A stretch of DNA of 36,719 bases from Planctomycetota bacterium (GTDB lineage Bacteria; Planctomycetota; UBA1135): assembly GCA_003696625.1 (NCBI GenBank), contig RFGR01000030.1:1-36719 (forward strand), written 5' to 3'. The notes under the pieces are model-generated. The model was not told the DNA's origin. It saw nothing but the letters and a program-made list of their open reading frames with translations, and did no database searches. The position numbers and the translations under genes are program-made. Shown piece by piece: positions 1 to 9,527 of the stretch. How positions within the stretch are numbered: the first letter of the stretch is position 1; each line of letters opens with the position of its first letter.

Positions 1-108
1 AAAAAAGTCCTGCATTCCAGGGCACCCTACAACCGCAGCTCGGGTCCGTCCATCCCGGCGGGATCGGCGGCGAGGCCGCTTGGGTCGGCCGTCCAGGTTC
101 GCCCGGCC

Positions 109-885
109 TTACAACCCAGCCACCGCCTGGTTGGCGTCGATCCTCTCCCGGACCTCGGTGACGACCTCGTCGACCGTGCGGCCGCTGGTCATGACCCGGA
201 TCTCGGCCCGCTGATACTGCGGGGTGCGCTCCTCCAGCAACGAGCGCAGCCGGTCCATCGCCTCGGGGTGGGCGTGCATCGGGCGCAGATCGCCCTGGGC
301 GACGACCCGATCCATGTGGTCCTCGGGCGTGGCTTCGAGCCAGACCGTGCGGCAGGAACCCAGCAGCCGCTCGAAGGTGTTCGGCGCCGTGACCACCCCG
401 CCCGGTACGGCCAGAACGCCGCTGCCGTGGCGGCCGAGCCATTCCTCGAGGGCCTCGCTCTCGAGGCGCCGGTAGCCGGCGGTGCCGTGCAGCTCGAAGA
501 TCTCCGGCACGGTCAGGCCGGCCTTCTCCCGGATGAGATCGTCCAGTTCCGAGAACGGGACCTCGAGTTCCTTCGCCAGGCGCAGGCCGACGGTGCTCTT
601 GCCGGCCCCGCGCAGGCCGATCAGGGCGATCCGGTGGGTCGGGACGCCGCGGCCGGGGAGATCGCAGAGTTCCCGCAGCGGGATGCAGAGGGCGTCGGCC
701 AAGGCGGCCAGCTTGCCGATCGAGGGGTTGGCGCGGGCGGCCTCGATCTCGACCAGGAACCGACGACTGAAACCGGCCCGGGTGGCGGTCTCCTGCAGCG
801 ACAGGCCGCGGGCGTGGCGGACACGGCGCACCCGGTAGGCCAGGGCTTCGAGCAGGCGGCGGGGCGGGGGGAGGGATTGGGACAT
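109..885 (-). CDS. boxR: BoxR/BzdR-type benzoyl-CoA-responsive repressor (XRE HTH + shikimate-kinase-like domain)
   Basis: This 258-residue protein has an N-terminal XRE-type helix-turn-helix (about residues 15-75, with GLSLQETATRAGFSRRFL as the recognition region) followed by a shikimate-kinase-like P-loop domain (about 85-250, Walker A GLRGAGKST). That fusion is the hallmark of BzdR and BoxR, repressors of benzoate degradation that use the kinase-like domain to sense benzoyl-CoA. It is divergent from boxC and boxB, exactly the genes such a regulator controls, so the assignment is strong. The linker is short; I recall family members as slightly longer. The ATG at 885 has only a weak GGGAAA upstream. 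Inferred: it binds the 886-1013 intergenic region and represses boxCB, possibly also itself, until benzoyl-CoA is present. Confidence 0.88.
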   Translation of the reverse strand: MSQSLPPPRRLLEALAYRVRRVRHARGLSLQETATRAGFSRRFLVEIEAARANPSIGKLAALADALCIPLRELCDLPGRGVPTHRIALIGLRGAGKSTVGLRLAKELEVPFSELDDLIREKAGLTVPEIFELHGTAGYRRLESEALEEWLGRHGSGVLAVPGGVVTAPNTFERLLGSCRTVWLEATPEDHMDRVVAQGDLRPMHAHPEAMDRLRSLLEERTPQYQRAEIRVMTSGRTVDEVVTEVRERIDANQAVAGL

Positions 886-1013
886 CGATTTCCCAGGGCC
901 TTTGGATAGGTTAGGAGGGCCGAACCGGCGAGGCGAGAAATAAAATGCCCTATTTACGCAAAATCAGGGATAAAAGGTGCACTTTTTGGTGCTCAAGCTA
1001 GAATGCCCGGGAC
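886..1013. promoter_or_regulatory. boxR-boxC divergent promoter/operator region
   Basis: This AT-richer 128-base gap separates two divergent genes. On the plus strand TAGAAT (999-1004) is a good -10 hexamer 9 bases before the boxC ATG, so the boxC mRNA would be leaderless or nearly so. A TGCA element (978-981) followed 6 bases later by GGTGC resembles, only loosely, the TGCA-N6-GGNTA repeats I recall for BzdR operators. It sits where a -35 would be, a sensible position for repression. The operator call is inference. Confidence 0.45.
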
Positions 1014-2678
<1,665 letters not shown>

Positions 2679-2682
2679 TCCG

Positions 2683-4098
2683 ATGACCTCGATCGACTAC
2701 AGCCAGAAGATTCCGAACAACGTCGACCTCGCCTCGGACAAGCGCCTGCAGCGGGCGCTCGAGAAGTGGCAGCCCGACTACCTGAGGTGGTGGCACGAGA
2801 TGGGGCCGACCGACTTCGAGACCAACGAGGTCTACCTGCGGACGGCGGTCTCGGTCGAACCGGACGGCTGGGCCCACTTCGGTTACGTGCGCATGCCCGA
2901 GTACCGCTGGGGCATCTTTCTCGAACCGCAGCAGCCGGACCGCCGCATCCCCTTCGGCGACCGCTACGGCCAGCCGGTCTGGCAGGAAGTGCCGGGCGAG
3001 TACCGCACCGAGCTGCGCCGGCTGATCGTTACCCAGGCCGACACCGAGCCGGCCTCGGTCGAACAGCAACGGATGCTCGGCCATACCGCGCCCTCGCTCT
3101 ACGACCTGCGCAACCTGTTCCAGGTCAACGTCGAGGAAGGCCGTCACCTGTGGGCGATGGTCTATCTGCTGCACCGCTACTTCGGCAAGGACGGCCGGGC
3201 CGAGGCCGAGGAGCTGCTCGAGCGGCGCAGCGGCAACCCGGACCGGCCGCGCATCCTCGGCACCTTCAACGAGCCGATCGACACCTGGCTCGACTTCTTC
3301 TGCTTCACGATGTTCACCGACCGGGACGGCAAGTTCCAGCTCCTGGCCCTGGCCGAGTCCGGCTTCGACCCGCTGGCCCGCACCTGCCGCTTCATGCTGA
3401 CCGAGGAGGCGCACCACCTCTTCGTCGGCCAGACCGGCATCGGCCGCGTCATCCAGCGCACCTGCGAGGTGATGCGCGAGCACCCGGACGCCGACCCGAG
3501 GGAGCACGGCGCCATCCCGCTGCCGCTGCTGCAGAAGTACGTCAACTTCTGGGTCTCGAGTTCGACCGACCTCTACGGCTCCGAGGTCTCCTCCAACGCC
3601 GCCAACTACTTCGCGGCCGGGCTCAAAGGCCGGGCTTGGGAAGAGAAGAACTACGAGGACCACGTCGCTCTCGACGGCAGCTACACGATCGAGAAGGTCG
3701 AGGACGGCCGCATCGTCCAGGAAGAGGTGCCTTTGCGCAACGCGATGAACGAGGTCCTGCGCAGCGACTACCTGTTCGACAACCAAAAGGGCGTCGACTA
3801 CTGGAACAAGATCGTCAAGAAGCACGGCATCGACTTCGAGTTCCGCCTGCCGCACCGGCGTTTCCACCGCCGGATCGGCATGTACACCGGGGCCTGCTTC
3901 GACCTCGACGGCAACCCGATCGACGAGGCGGCCTGGAACGCCCGCAAGAGCGAATGGCTGCCGACCGAGGAGGACCGCGCCTTCGTCGCCTCGTTGATGC
4001 AGCCCTGCCTCGAGCCGGGGCGTTTCGCGGCCTGGATCGCGCCGCCGGCCAAGGGCCTGAACGGCCAGCCCCTCGACTTCGAATACGTCCGCCTCTGA
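2683..4098 (+). CDS. boxB: Benzoyl-CoA 2,3-epoxidase, di-iron oxygenase subunit BoxB
   Basis: BoxB is the class I di-iron oxygenase component that, with the reductase BoxA, epoxidises benzoyl-CoA using O2 and NADPH. The 471-residue length is normal. The expected ligands are visible: E122, E152 and H155 (EEGRH), D213, and E242 and H245 (EEAHH). They lie at a constant offset of 2 from the ligand numbers I recall for Azoarcus evansii BoxB, so the site looks intact. The gene begins 4 bases after boxC, so the two are cotranscribed. BoxA is not adjacent, unlike many box clusters, and must be elsewhere for the enzyme to work. Confidence 0.95.
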   Translation: MTSIDYSQKIPNNVDLASDKRLQRALEKWQPDYLRWWHEMGPTDFETNEVYLRTAVSVEPDGWAHFGYVRMPEYRWGIFLEPQQPDRRIPFGDRYGQPVWQEVPGEYRTELRRLIVTQADTEPASVEQQRMLGHTAPSLYDLRNLFQVNVEEGRHLWAMVYLLHRYFGKDGRAEAEELLERRSGNPDRPRILGTFNEPIDTWLDFFCFTMFTDRDGKFQLLALAESGFDPLARTCRFMLTEEAHHLFVGQTGIGRVIQRTCEVMREHPDADPREHGAIPLPLLQKYVNFWVSSSTDLYGSEVSSNAANYFAAGLKGRAWEEKNYEDHVALDGSYTIEKVEDGRIVQEEVPLRNAMNEVLRSDYLFDNQKGVDYWNKIVKKHGIDFEFRLPHRRFHRRIGMYTGACFDLDGNPIDEAAWNARKSEWLPTEEDRAFVASLMQPCLEPGRFAAWIAPPAKGLNGQPLDFEYVRL

Positions 4099-4113
4099 GC
4101 GGACCGGCGGTCC

Positions 4114-4770
4114 GTGCAGCGGCCTCCCTTCCCGGTCCGGCACGAACTGGCGGGCTGGCAGCTCTTCTGGGCCGGCCTGGAGTCGTCGCGGCCGGTCGCC
4201 CCGGCCGCCGTGGCCCGGCTCCGGGCCGAGGCCGCGGCCGCCCTGCGGGCGCGGTTGGCCCCCGCCGAGCTGACCGCGCAGCCGGCGGTGGCGGCTCTGC
4301 GGCGCTTGTTCCGGGCCGCCGGCACCGACCCGACCCGCTATCGCCCGGCCTCCGAGGCGCTGGCCCGGCGGGTCCTGAAGGGCGGCGAACTGCCGGCGAT
4401 CCATCCGCTGGTCGATCTGAACAACGCCTTGTCCCTGGCGTTGCTCTGCCCTTGTTGCGTGATGCGGGCCGGCAGCTTCTCGCCGCCCTTCACCTGGCGG
4501 GCCGGCCGCGCCGGCGAGAGCTACGAGTCGCTGCGCGGAGGCGACTTCGGCCTGGCCGGCCGACCGCTGTTGGTGGACGAGATCGGTCCGGCCGACACGC
4601 CGATCACCGGCACCACCCGGGTCGGGATCGAGCCGGAGACCACCGCCGCCACCCTGGTCGCCTACCTGCCGGACGGCGTCGTCGAACCCGCTGACGCCGA
4701 GGCGGCCCTGACCGACCTGGCCGGCCGGGCCGGGATCGACGTGGGCTGGACCGGTCTCAGCCGCGGCTGA
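4114..4770 (+). CDS. B3/B4 tRNA-binding-domain protein
   Basis: This 218-residue protein looks like the stand-alone B3/B4 domain family, related to the B3/B4 domain of the phenylalanyl-tRNA synthetase beta chain. Typical signs are the LVDLNNALSLAL segment (family: D-x-N-N-x-x-S), the later GGDFGLAGRPLLVDEIG stretch, and a C-terminal ATLVAYLPDGV segment. Such proteins are thought to act in tRNA editing or aminoacyl-ester hydrolysis, but few are characterised. The GTG start at 4114 lies 15 bases after the boxB stop, so it probably rides on the boxCB transcript. Any functional link to benzoate metabolism is unknown. A 7-bp GC hairpin overlaps its stop codon. Confidence 0.75.
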   Translation: MQRPPFPVRHELAGWQLFWAGLESSRPVAPAAVARLRAEAAAALRARLAPAELTAQPAVAALRRLFRAAGTDPTRYRPASEALARRVLKGGELPAIHPLVDLNNALSLALLCPCCVMRAGSFSPPFTWRAGRAGESYESLRGGDFGLAGRPLLVDEIGPADTPITGTTRVGIEPETTAATLVAYLPDGVVEPADAEAALTDLAGRAGIDVGWTGLSRG

Positions 4771-4781
4771 TCGCCCGCGGC
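4760..4781 (+). terminator. GC hairpin at the end of the boxCB-B3/B4 unit
   Basis: GCCGCGG (4760-4766) and CCGCGGC (4775-4781) form a perfect 7-bp stem around an 8-base loop that includes the stop codon. No clear T-run follows. It could be a weak intrinsic terminator or an RNA-stabilising hairpin. Confidence 0.4.
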
Positions 4782-4818
4782 GCCGGTCGATCGTCTTCCC
4801 GGGCGTGGCGGCCGCGCC

Positions 4819-4842
4819 GGCTCGAGGTTCACGGCTCGAGCC
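4819..4842 (-). terminator. Hairpin at the end of the DCC-family gene
   Basis: GGCTCGAG (4819-4826) and CTCGAGCC (4835-4842) form a perfect 8-bp stem overlapping the stop of the minus-strand gene that ends at 4829. It lies in a 58-base convergent gap together with the 4760 hairpin. No T-run is seen. Confidence 0.35.
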
Positions 4843-5713
4843 GCCAGCTCAGCTCGGGGGGAAGGATCGGACAGGCCGCGGCAGGGCGGGCGAAGAGCCT
4901 GGTGCGCACCGCCGCCAGCCGATCGTAGATCCGGTCGGCGAGGGCGCGGGGCAGGAGGCGCAGCAAGAAACCGAGCGGCCGCCAGGCCCCGCCCAGCCGG
5001 CCGGCCAAGTGGACCACCGCGGCGCTGCGGACCAGGGGAGCGCCGTCAGCGCGGACCACGACCAGGCTGTCCGGGAACCCGGCCGCGGCCTCGCCCGGGA
5101 ACAGGCCGGCGAAGGTTCGGCCGCCGAGGGGGGCGAAGCGGAGGACCGCCGCCCGATCCTCGCGCAGGAGGAACAGCACCGCGCGATGACAGAGGCCGCA
5201 GCCGCCGTCGAAGAAGACCCGCTCGGCCGCGGCGGCGGGTCGCGCCGGAATCCAACCGGGTTCGGCGGCGGCCAGGACCAGGAGCAGGCTGCCGGCCAGG
5301 TCAAGCGGGTGCGGAGCCCAAGAACCGCCTCCGGCCTTCACCAGGAACAGGGCGAACAAGCCGGCCCGGGTGAGGAGCAGGATCCGGCCCGGCGGCCGCC
5401 AGCCGATCCCGGCGACACCGGGCGGCGGCACGATCCAAGCCTGGCGGGCGTAGAGGAGGGCCAGAGCCAGGAGGCCGGGATCGTCGGCGAGGCCGGCGAG
5501 GGCGGCGAAGGCGGCGAACAGCCCGCTCAGGGCCGCCGCCGCCGGCCGCGCGGTGCGCTGGGGGAGGAGCAACAGGCCGGCGAGCAACGGGAAGCAGCCG
5601 ACCGCCGACGCCGCCAGCAACGGACCGGCGGCGGCGACGGCGGTCAGGGCCAGCAGGACCCGGAAGAGGGTCCAGTGGCCTGGCGTCCACGAATTCCGCT
5701 CCGGACTTATCAT
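4829..5713 (-). CDS. Membrane protein with C-terminal DCC (thiol-disulfide oxidoreductase-like, DUF393) domain
   Basis: This 294-residue protein has an N-terminal half (about residues 15-155) rich in hydrophobic helices, probably 4-5 membrane segments. Its C-terminal half carries FFDGGCGLCHRAV, the DxxCxxC signature of the DCC/DUF393 family, followed by the usual VVRADG and RLLPRALADRIYDR motifs. DCC proteins are presumed thioredoxin-fold thiol-disulfide oxidoreductases, with substrates mostly unknown. I place the start at the ATG at 5713 because AGGGGG lies about 7 bases upstream; an in-frame upstream start at 5749 would only add a non-conserved tail. A TAGGAT hexamer (5733-5728) fits a very short leader. 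It is divergent from, and almost touching, the VOC gene. Confidence 0.75.
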   Translation of the reverse strand: MISPERNSWTPGHWTLFRVLLALTAVAAAGPLLAASAVGCFPLLAGLLLLPQRTARPAAAALSGLFAAFAALAGLADDPGLLALALLYARQAWIVPPPGVAGIGWRPPGRILLLTRAGLFALFLVKAGGGSWAPHPLDLAGSLLLVLAAAEPGWIPARPAAAAERVFFDGGCGLCHRAVLFLLREDRAAVLRFAPLGGRTFAGLFPGEAAAGFPDSLVVVRADGAPLVRSAAVVHLAGRLGGAWRPLGFLLRLLPRALADRIYDRLAAVRTRLFARPAAACPILPPELSWRLEP

Positions 5714-5759
5714 GCTCGGCCCCCTGCATCCTAGGAGACCCCAGCCCAAACGCCCCGCC

Positions 5760-6443
5760 TTGTCCGACCGCCGCCAGACCTACCCGAACTCCGTCATGAT
5801 CACTTGTCGCGACATGAAGGCCAGCCTGGCCTTCTACTGCGACGGGCTCGGTTTCGAACTCAAGGAGGCCTGGCCGAGCAAGGAAGAACCGCAGTGGGCC
5901 AGCTTGGTCCTCCACAACCAGTCCCTGATGCTGAGCGCCGACGTCGAGATGGAGGGGGAGGCCTGCGAACACGATCCGGAGGCGGCCGCCCGCTGGTCCG
6001 AGGCGTTGCGCGAACTCCGGGCCGGCACACCCGGCGCCGGCGTCTTCTTCTACTTCATGGTGCCTGACGTCGACGCCTGCCACGCCGACATCACCGCCAA
6101 GGGGATCGAGCCCGAGGCCGAGCCCAGGAGCCAGTTCTACGGCCTGCGCGACTTCCCGCTCCGCGACCCGGACGGCTACCGACTGCAGATCTACCAGCCG
6201 ATCAAGATGGAGCGCTGCCAAAGCTGCGGCATGCCGCTGGCCGACGCCGAGCCGGGCCAGATGTACTGCGACTACTGCACCGACGAAGACGGTCAGCTCC
6301 GCTCCTACGAGCAGGTCTTCGAAGGCACCGTGACCGGCTACTTCATGGGCATGCAGAAGATGGGGCGGGCGGAAGCCGAAGCCGCCGCCCGCGAGCATTT
6401 GGCGAAGATGCCGGCCTGGGCCGGCCGCAAGGTCGAGGCCTGA
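5760..6443 (+). CDS. VOC-family (glyoxalase-like) protein with C-terminal zinc ribbon
   Basis: The N-terminal ~135 residues form a vicinal-oxygen-chelate/glyoxalase-like domain (YPNSVMITCRDMKASLAFY at the start; FPLRDPDGYRLQIYQP at the end of the second betaalphabetabetabeta unit). The C-terminal ~70 residues are a putative zinc ribbon: CQSCGMPL, then YCDYC, then an EQVFEG...REHLAKMPAW helical tail. The substrate is unknown. I chose the TTG at 5760 because it gives a short natural lead-in (SDRRQTYPNSV). The ATG at 5712 overlaps the divergent gene's start codon and lies inside a TATCAT -10-like hexamer (5708-5713), and the ATG at 5796 would cut into the first strand. None of these starts has a clear Shine-Dalgarno sequence. 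The domain assignment is firm, the start is not. Confidence 0.8.
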   Translation: MSDRRQTYPNSVMITCRDMKASLAFYCDGLGFELKEAWPSKEEPQWASLVLHNQSLMLSADVEMEGEACEHDPEAAARWSEALRELRAGTPGAGVFFYFMVPDVDACHADITAKGIEPEAEPRSQFYGLRDFPLRDPDGYRLQIYQPIKMERCQSCGMPLADAEPGQMYCDYCTDEDGQLRSYEQVFEGTVTGYFMGMQKMGRAEAEAAAREHLAKMPAWAGRKVEA

Positions 6444-6459
6444 GCCGGCCGGTCAGGCC
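6437..6459. terminator. Bidirectional hairpin shared by the convergent VOC and MscS genes
   Basis: GGCCTGA (6437-6443) and TCAGGCC (6453-6459) are perfect inverted repeats. Each arm contains one of the two converging stop codons, with CCGGCCGG between them. The symmetric placement suggests a shared bidirectional terminator, although no T-runs are present. Confidence 0.45.
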
Positions 6460-7355
6460 GCGTCCCCGACCTTGTGCAGGTGGACGTCGGTCTGCGGGAA
6501 CGGGATCGAGACGCCGGCGGCGTCGAAGGCCTCCTTGGCCTTCTCGAGCAGGTCCCAGTAGACCGCCCAGTAGTCGCCGGTCTTCACCCACGGTCGGCAG
6601 AGGAGGTTCACGCTCGAATCGGCCAGCTCGCCGACGGCGATCACCGGCGCCGGTTCCTGCAGGATCCGCGGATCCTCCGCGCACAGCCGCTCGAGGATGC
6701 TCTTGGCCTGTTTGAGGTCGTCGCCGTAGCCGATGCCGAAGACCAGGTCGATCCGGCGGGTGTCGTTGGCCGAGTAGTTGACGATCGTGCCGGAGGTGAT
6801 CTGGGAGTTCGGGACGATGATCCGCTTGTTGTCGCCGGTCTTCAGCCGAGTGGAGAAGACCAAGATCTCCTCGACCACGCCGACCGTGCCGCCGGCCTCG
6901 ACGAAATCGCCGACCTGGAACGGCTTGAAGAACATGATCATCACCCCGGCGGCGAGGTTGCCGAGCGAACTCTGCAGGGCCAGACCGACCGCCAGGCCGC
7001 AGGCGCCGAGGACGGCGACGAAGCTGGTCGTCTCCACCCCGAGCTTGCCGACGGCGGAGATGAAGACCATGACCAACAGGCCGGTGCGGGCGATGTTGGC
7101 GAGGAAGCCGGCCAGGGTGGCGTCCACCTTGGCCCGGACCAGCGCCGTGCGCACGCCGCGGGTGATCCAGCCGACCACGATCAGGCCGATGACGAGGGTC
7201 AGCAGGGCGCCGACCACCTTCGGGCCGTAGGTCTGGACGAATCCGACCAGCCAGTCCATCACCGCGTTGACGTCGGTGAGATCTTCGGGCGGCGAGCCGG
7301 CGGCCGGCGGGTTCTCGGCGGCCTGGAACAGGAGAAGGAACGGGAGTCGGAACAT
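6453..7355 (-). CDS. mscS: Small-conductance mechanosensitive channel, MscS family
   Basis: This 300-residue protein has the layout of MscS. There are three N-terminal membrane helices (about residues 33-150), the third being the Gly/Ala-rich pore helix (GACGLAVGLALQSSLGNLAAGVMIMFFKPF region). The beta domain follows (FQVGDFVEAGGTVGVVEEI; IIVPNSQITSGTIVNYS), then a mixed alpha/beta cytoplasmic vestibule. E. coli MscS has 286 residues, so this is a minimal family member. It would open under membrane tension to release solutes during osmotic down-shock. A short Pro-rich stretch after the first hydrophobic residues (PPAAGSPPEDLTD) may be a periplasmic N-terminal tail. It is divergent from the J-domain gene and convergent with the VOC gene. 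Confidence 0.93.
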   Translation of the reverse strand: MFRLPFLLLFQAAENPPAAGSPPEDLTDVNAVMDWLVGFVQTYGPKVVGALLTLVIGLIVVGWITRGVRTALVRAKVDATLAGFLANIARTGLLVMVFISAVGKLGVETTSFVAVLGACGLAVGLALQSSLGNLAAGVMIMFFKPFQVGDFVEAGGTVGVVEEILVFSTRLKTGDNKRIIVPNSQITSGTIVNYSANDTRRIDLVFGIGYGDDLKQAKSILERLCAEDPRILQEPAPVIAVGELADSSVNLLCRPWVKTGDYWAVYWDLLEKAKEAFDAAGVSIPFPQTDVHLHKVGDAA

Positions 7356-7446
7356 GGGTCGGGAGTCGGAACGGGGGGAGAGCGGGGGCGTCCCACTCTA
7401 GGCTCCGCCGGACCGCCCATCGCCGCCGCGCCGGCAGAATGCGGCC
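7356..7446. promoter_or_regulatory. Divergent mscS / J-domain gene promoter region
   Basis: CAGAAT (7435-7440) ends 6 bases before the ATG at 7447, the spacing expected of a -10 box for a leaderless mRNA. On the minus strand TAGAGT (7400-7395) is a candidate -10 for mscS with a leader of about 30 bases. No good -35 box is visible for either. Confidence 0.4.
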
Positions 7447-8445
7447 ATGGCGCGGCGTCGTTTCCCGGTTCCCTGTCCGGACTGCGGGCGGCGTCCGCTC
7501 GCCAACGCCCTGCCGGTGGTGGAGCTGCGCCGCTTCGGCCCTGGCACCCTGCCGCGGGTGGTGCGGGTGGTGCAGCTCGGCTGCCGGCTTTGTCTGCTGC
7601 GCCGGCTGTGGGCCGGGGTGGGGGCCCTCCTCTCCGCCGAGGCCGGGCCGCTGGTGCTCCTCGTCCTCCCGCTGGCGCTTTTCCACGCCTTTCGGGCTTC
7701 CTTGTGGAGCCTGTTGATCTGGGTGATCGGGCCGACGATCTGGCTGCGTCGCGCCCTGGAGGAAGCCGGAATCCCCTGGCGGGAATTCGTCGCCGGGCCG
7801 GCCGCCGCCGAACCGCGGCCGCCGCTCGACCTGCCCGGCCGCCGGGAACTGGCCGCGGCGCTGGCCGTCCTCCTGCGCGGCATGGCGGCCATCGATGGAG
7901 CCTCCGGGCGGCGCGAGTGGGCGGCGGTCCGCTCCTACCTGCGCTACTTCTGGGCGGACGAGCCGGAGGTCGCGGCCGCCGCCGATCCGGGTCCGGAACC
8001 GCTGGCGCCGCCCGGGCCGGCCGAGATCCGGGCCGCGGCCGAGGTGATCCGCCGTCTCACCGGCCGCGGCGACGCCCGCCTGATCCTGCAGATGCTGCTT
8101 GGAATCGCCGAACAGGAGGGTGGAGTGAGTGAGGCGGAGCGGAGCTTCCTGCTCGAGGCGGCCCGCCTCTGCGGCCTGCCGGAGGAGCTCGCCGCCGAAT
8201 GGATCGGTCTGCCGCCGCCGGAATCGCCGCCGGCCGCCGACGATCCGTGGCAGGTGCTCGGCCTTCGTCCCGGTGCCTCGCGGGAAGAGGTTCGAAGCCG
8301 CTACCTCCTGCTGGTCCGCCGGAACCACCCCGACCGGGTCGCCCACCTCGGCCCGGCCTTCGCGGCGGCGGCGAACCGCCGGATGGCGGCGATCAATGCG
8401 GCCTACCGAACGCTGACTCGAACAGGGCGGTCGGGGCGGGGTTGA
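7447..8445 (+). CDS. Zinc-ribbon, membrane-segment, TerB-like and J-domain protein (DjlA-like)
   Basis: Four parts are visible in 332 residues. First is an N-terminal zinc ribbon with C10/C13 and C46/C49. Next is a hydrophobic segment at about residues 55-95. A helical, acidic TerB-like region follows at about 130-255 (AALAVLLRGMAAIDG; LLGIAEQEGGVSEAERSFL). Last is a C-terminal J-domain with the HPD tripeptide at 294-296, which would stimulate a DnaK ATPase. TerB plus a terminal J-domain is the DjlA-type arrangement; the zinc ribbon in front is less usual. It probably recruits DnaK to the membrane. Its last 53 bases overlap the end of the convergent downstream gene. Confidence 0.75.
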   Translation: MARRRFPVPCPDCGRRPLANALPVVELRRFGPGTLPRVVRVVQLGCRLCLLRRLWAGVGALLSAEAGPLVLLVLPLALFHAFRASLWSLLIWVIGPTIWLRRALEEAGIPWREFVAGPAAAEPRPPLDLPGRRELAAALAVLLRGMAAIDGASGRREWAAVRSYLRYFWADEPEVAAAADPGPEPLAPPGPAEIRAAAEVIRRLTGRGDARLILQMLLGIAEQEGGVSEAERSFLLEAARLCGLPEELAAEWIGLPPPESPPAADDPWQVLGLRPGASREEVRSRYLLLVRRNHPDRVAHLGPAFAAAANRRMAAINAAYRTLTRTGRSGRG

Positions 8446-9430
8446 GCAAGGGCACCGGCGGCCGCTCCGGGTCGGCCTCCTCCAGCCAATGCGGCGCGGT
8501 CTGGTTCGGGGCGTCGGGATGGAAGAGCGCGGCCAGATAGCGGAGCTGGAGACGGCCGAGCGGCCCTTCGCCGCTGGATCCGGCGTAGCACAGGATCTGA
8601 TGGGTCCGGCAGTGGTCGTAGGCGTCGAGCAGCCGCCGCCAGGTGGCGAAGCGGGCCGGCCGGATGTTCACCGCCCGGGCGTCGAGGGCCTCGATCTCGA
8701 TGGTCGAGTAAATGGCCGCGTCCCAAGAGACCCCGCCCGGGTGGGCGGCCAGGGGGCGCCGCGTCTCCTCCACCAGGGCCGGATCCTCGAGCAGAGCATG
8801 GGGCAGGGCGGAGCAGATTCGCAGGCAGGACTCCGGCGGCGGCATCGGATCCTCCTCGTAGCTGTGTAGGTCGACCACCTCGACCGCGCCGGTTTCGGCC
8901 AAGGCGGCGAGGGTCCGGTCGTCCCAGGCCGGATCGGCATCCACCGACAGCCGGAGGCCCGGATCTGTGCGAATCCAGGCGAGCAATCGCTCGACCTCGA
9001 ACGGGCGGCCCGCCGCCTGCTGGTGGAGGGAAAAGCGAACCGGCCGCAGCTTCCGTCCGAGGGCCTCGGCCAGAGTCCGACCCTGTTGAGCCAGGCCGAG
9101 GGCGAGGCAGGCCGTCTCGACCGCCCAGCGCTGACCGTTCGTGAGGTTGCATTCGTCCAGCCGATGGGAAAGAAGGTGGAAGGGCCAGCGGCCGAGGATC
9201 GATTCGGAAACGCCCTCCCAGGACGTCCGCTCGACCGGGAGCGGATAGCCCCGGACGATCTCGCCCCGACCGGTGGCTCCCCGGCCGGCGGCGACGACGA
9301 TGTCCTCGTCCAATCCGGGAAGGCGGATCTCCTCGACTTCGACCGGAAGATCGGCGATCCGCGAAAAGGTGCTGGTTGCGGAGTCGGCGGCTGCAGGAAA
9401 CGGGTCCATGTCCGGGGCGGCGGCGGACAC
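8393..9430 (-). CDS. Divergent enolase-superfamily-like protein (MLE/dipeptide-epimerase branch)
   Basis: This 345-residue protein resembles the muconate-lactonizing/OSBS branch of the enolase superfamily. The barrel strand RLSVDADPAWDD matches the first metal-binding Asp region (family DANxxW), and AVNIRPARFATWRRLLDAYDHCR matches the late strand and helix (family VNVKxxRxGG, then CR). However, the catalytic K-x-K strand is replaced by VRFSLHQ, and the later Lys by Arg. It may therefore be an inactive or repurposed member; the reaction is unknown. The GTG start at 9430 has CCTAATTCC just upstream, and an ATG lies 7 codons in. The end overlaps the convergent J-domain gene by 53 bases. The superfamily call rests on two motifs and overall layout. 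Confidence 0.5.
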   Translation of the reverse strand: MSAAAPDMDPFPAAADSATSTFSRIADLPVEVEEIRLPGLDEDIVVAAGRGATGRGEIVRGYPLPVERTSWEGVSESILGRWPFHLLSHRLDECNLTNGQRWAVETACLALGLAQQGRTLAEALGRKLRPVRFSLHQQAAGRPFEVERLLAWIRTDPGLRLSVDADPAWDDRTLAALAETGAVEVVDLHSYEEDPMPPPESCLRICSALPHALLEDPALVEETRRPLAAHPGGVSWDAAIYSTIEIEALDARAVNIRPARFATWRRLLDAYDHCRTHQILCYAGSSGEGPLGRLQLRYLAALFHPDAPNQTAPHWLEEADPERPPVPLLNPAPTALFESAFGRPH

Positions 9431-9527
9431 CTGGAATTAGGCCCCGGCAGAACGGAGCGCCAGTCCTGGAGACCGCTCGGGACCGCCGGCGTTCACCGCG
9501 GCAGGACCTTGCGCGCAGAAGATTGCG

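Noticed and set aside
1-108. Left edge as the end of another gene
   Set aside because: No convincing open frame or motif; 108 bases after the boxR stop with an A-run only at the very edge.
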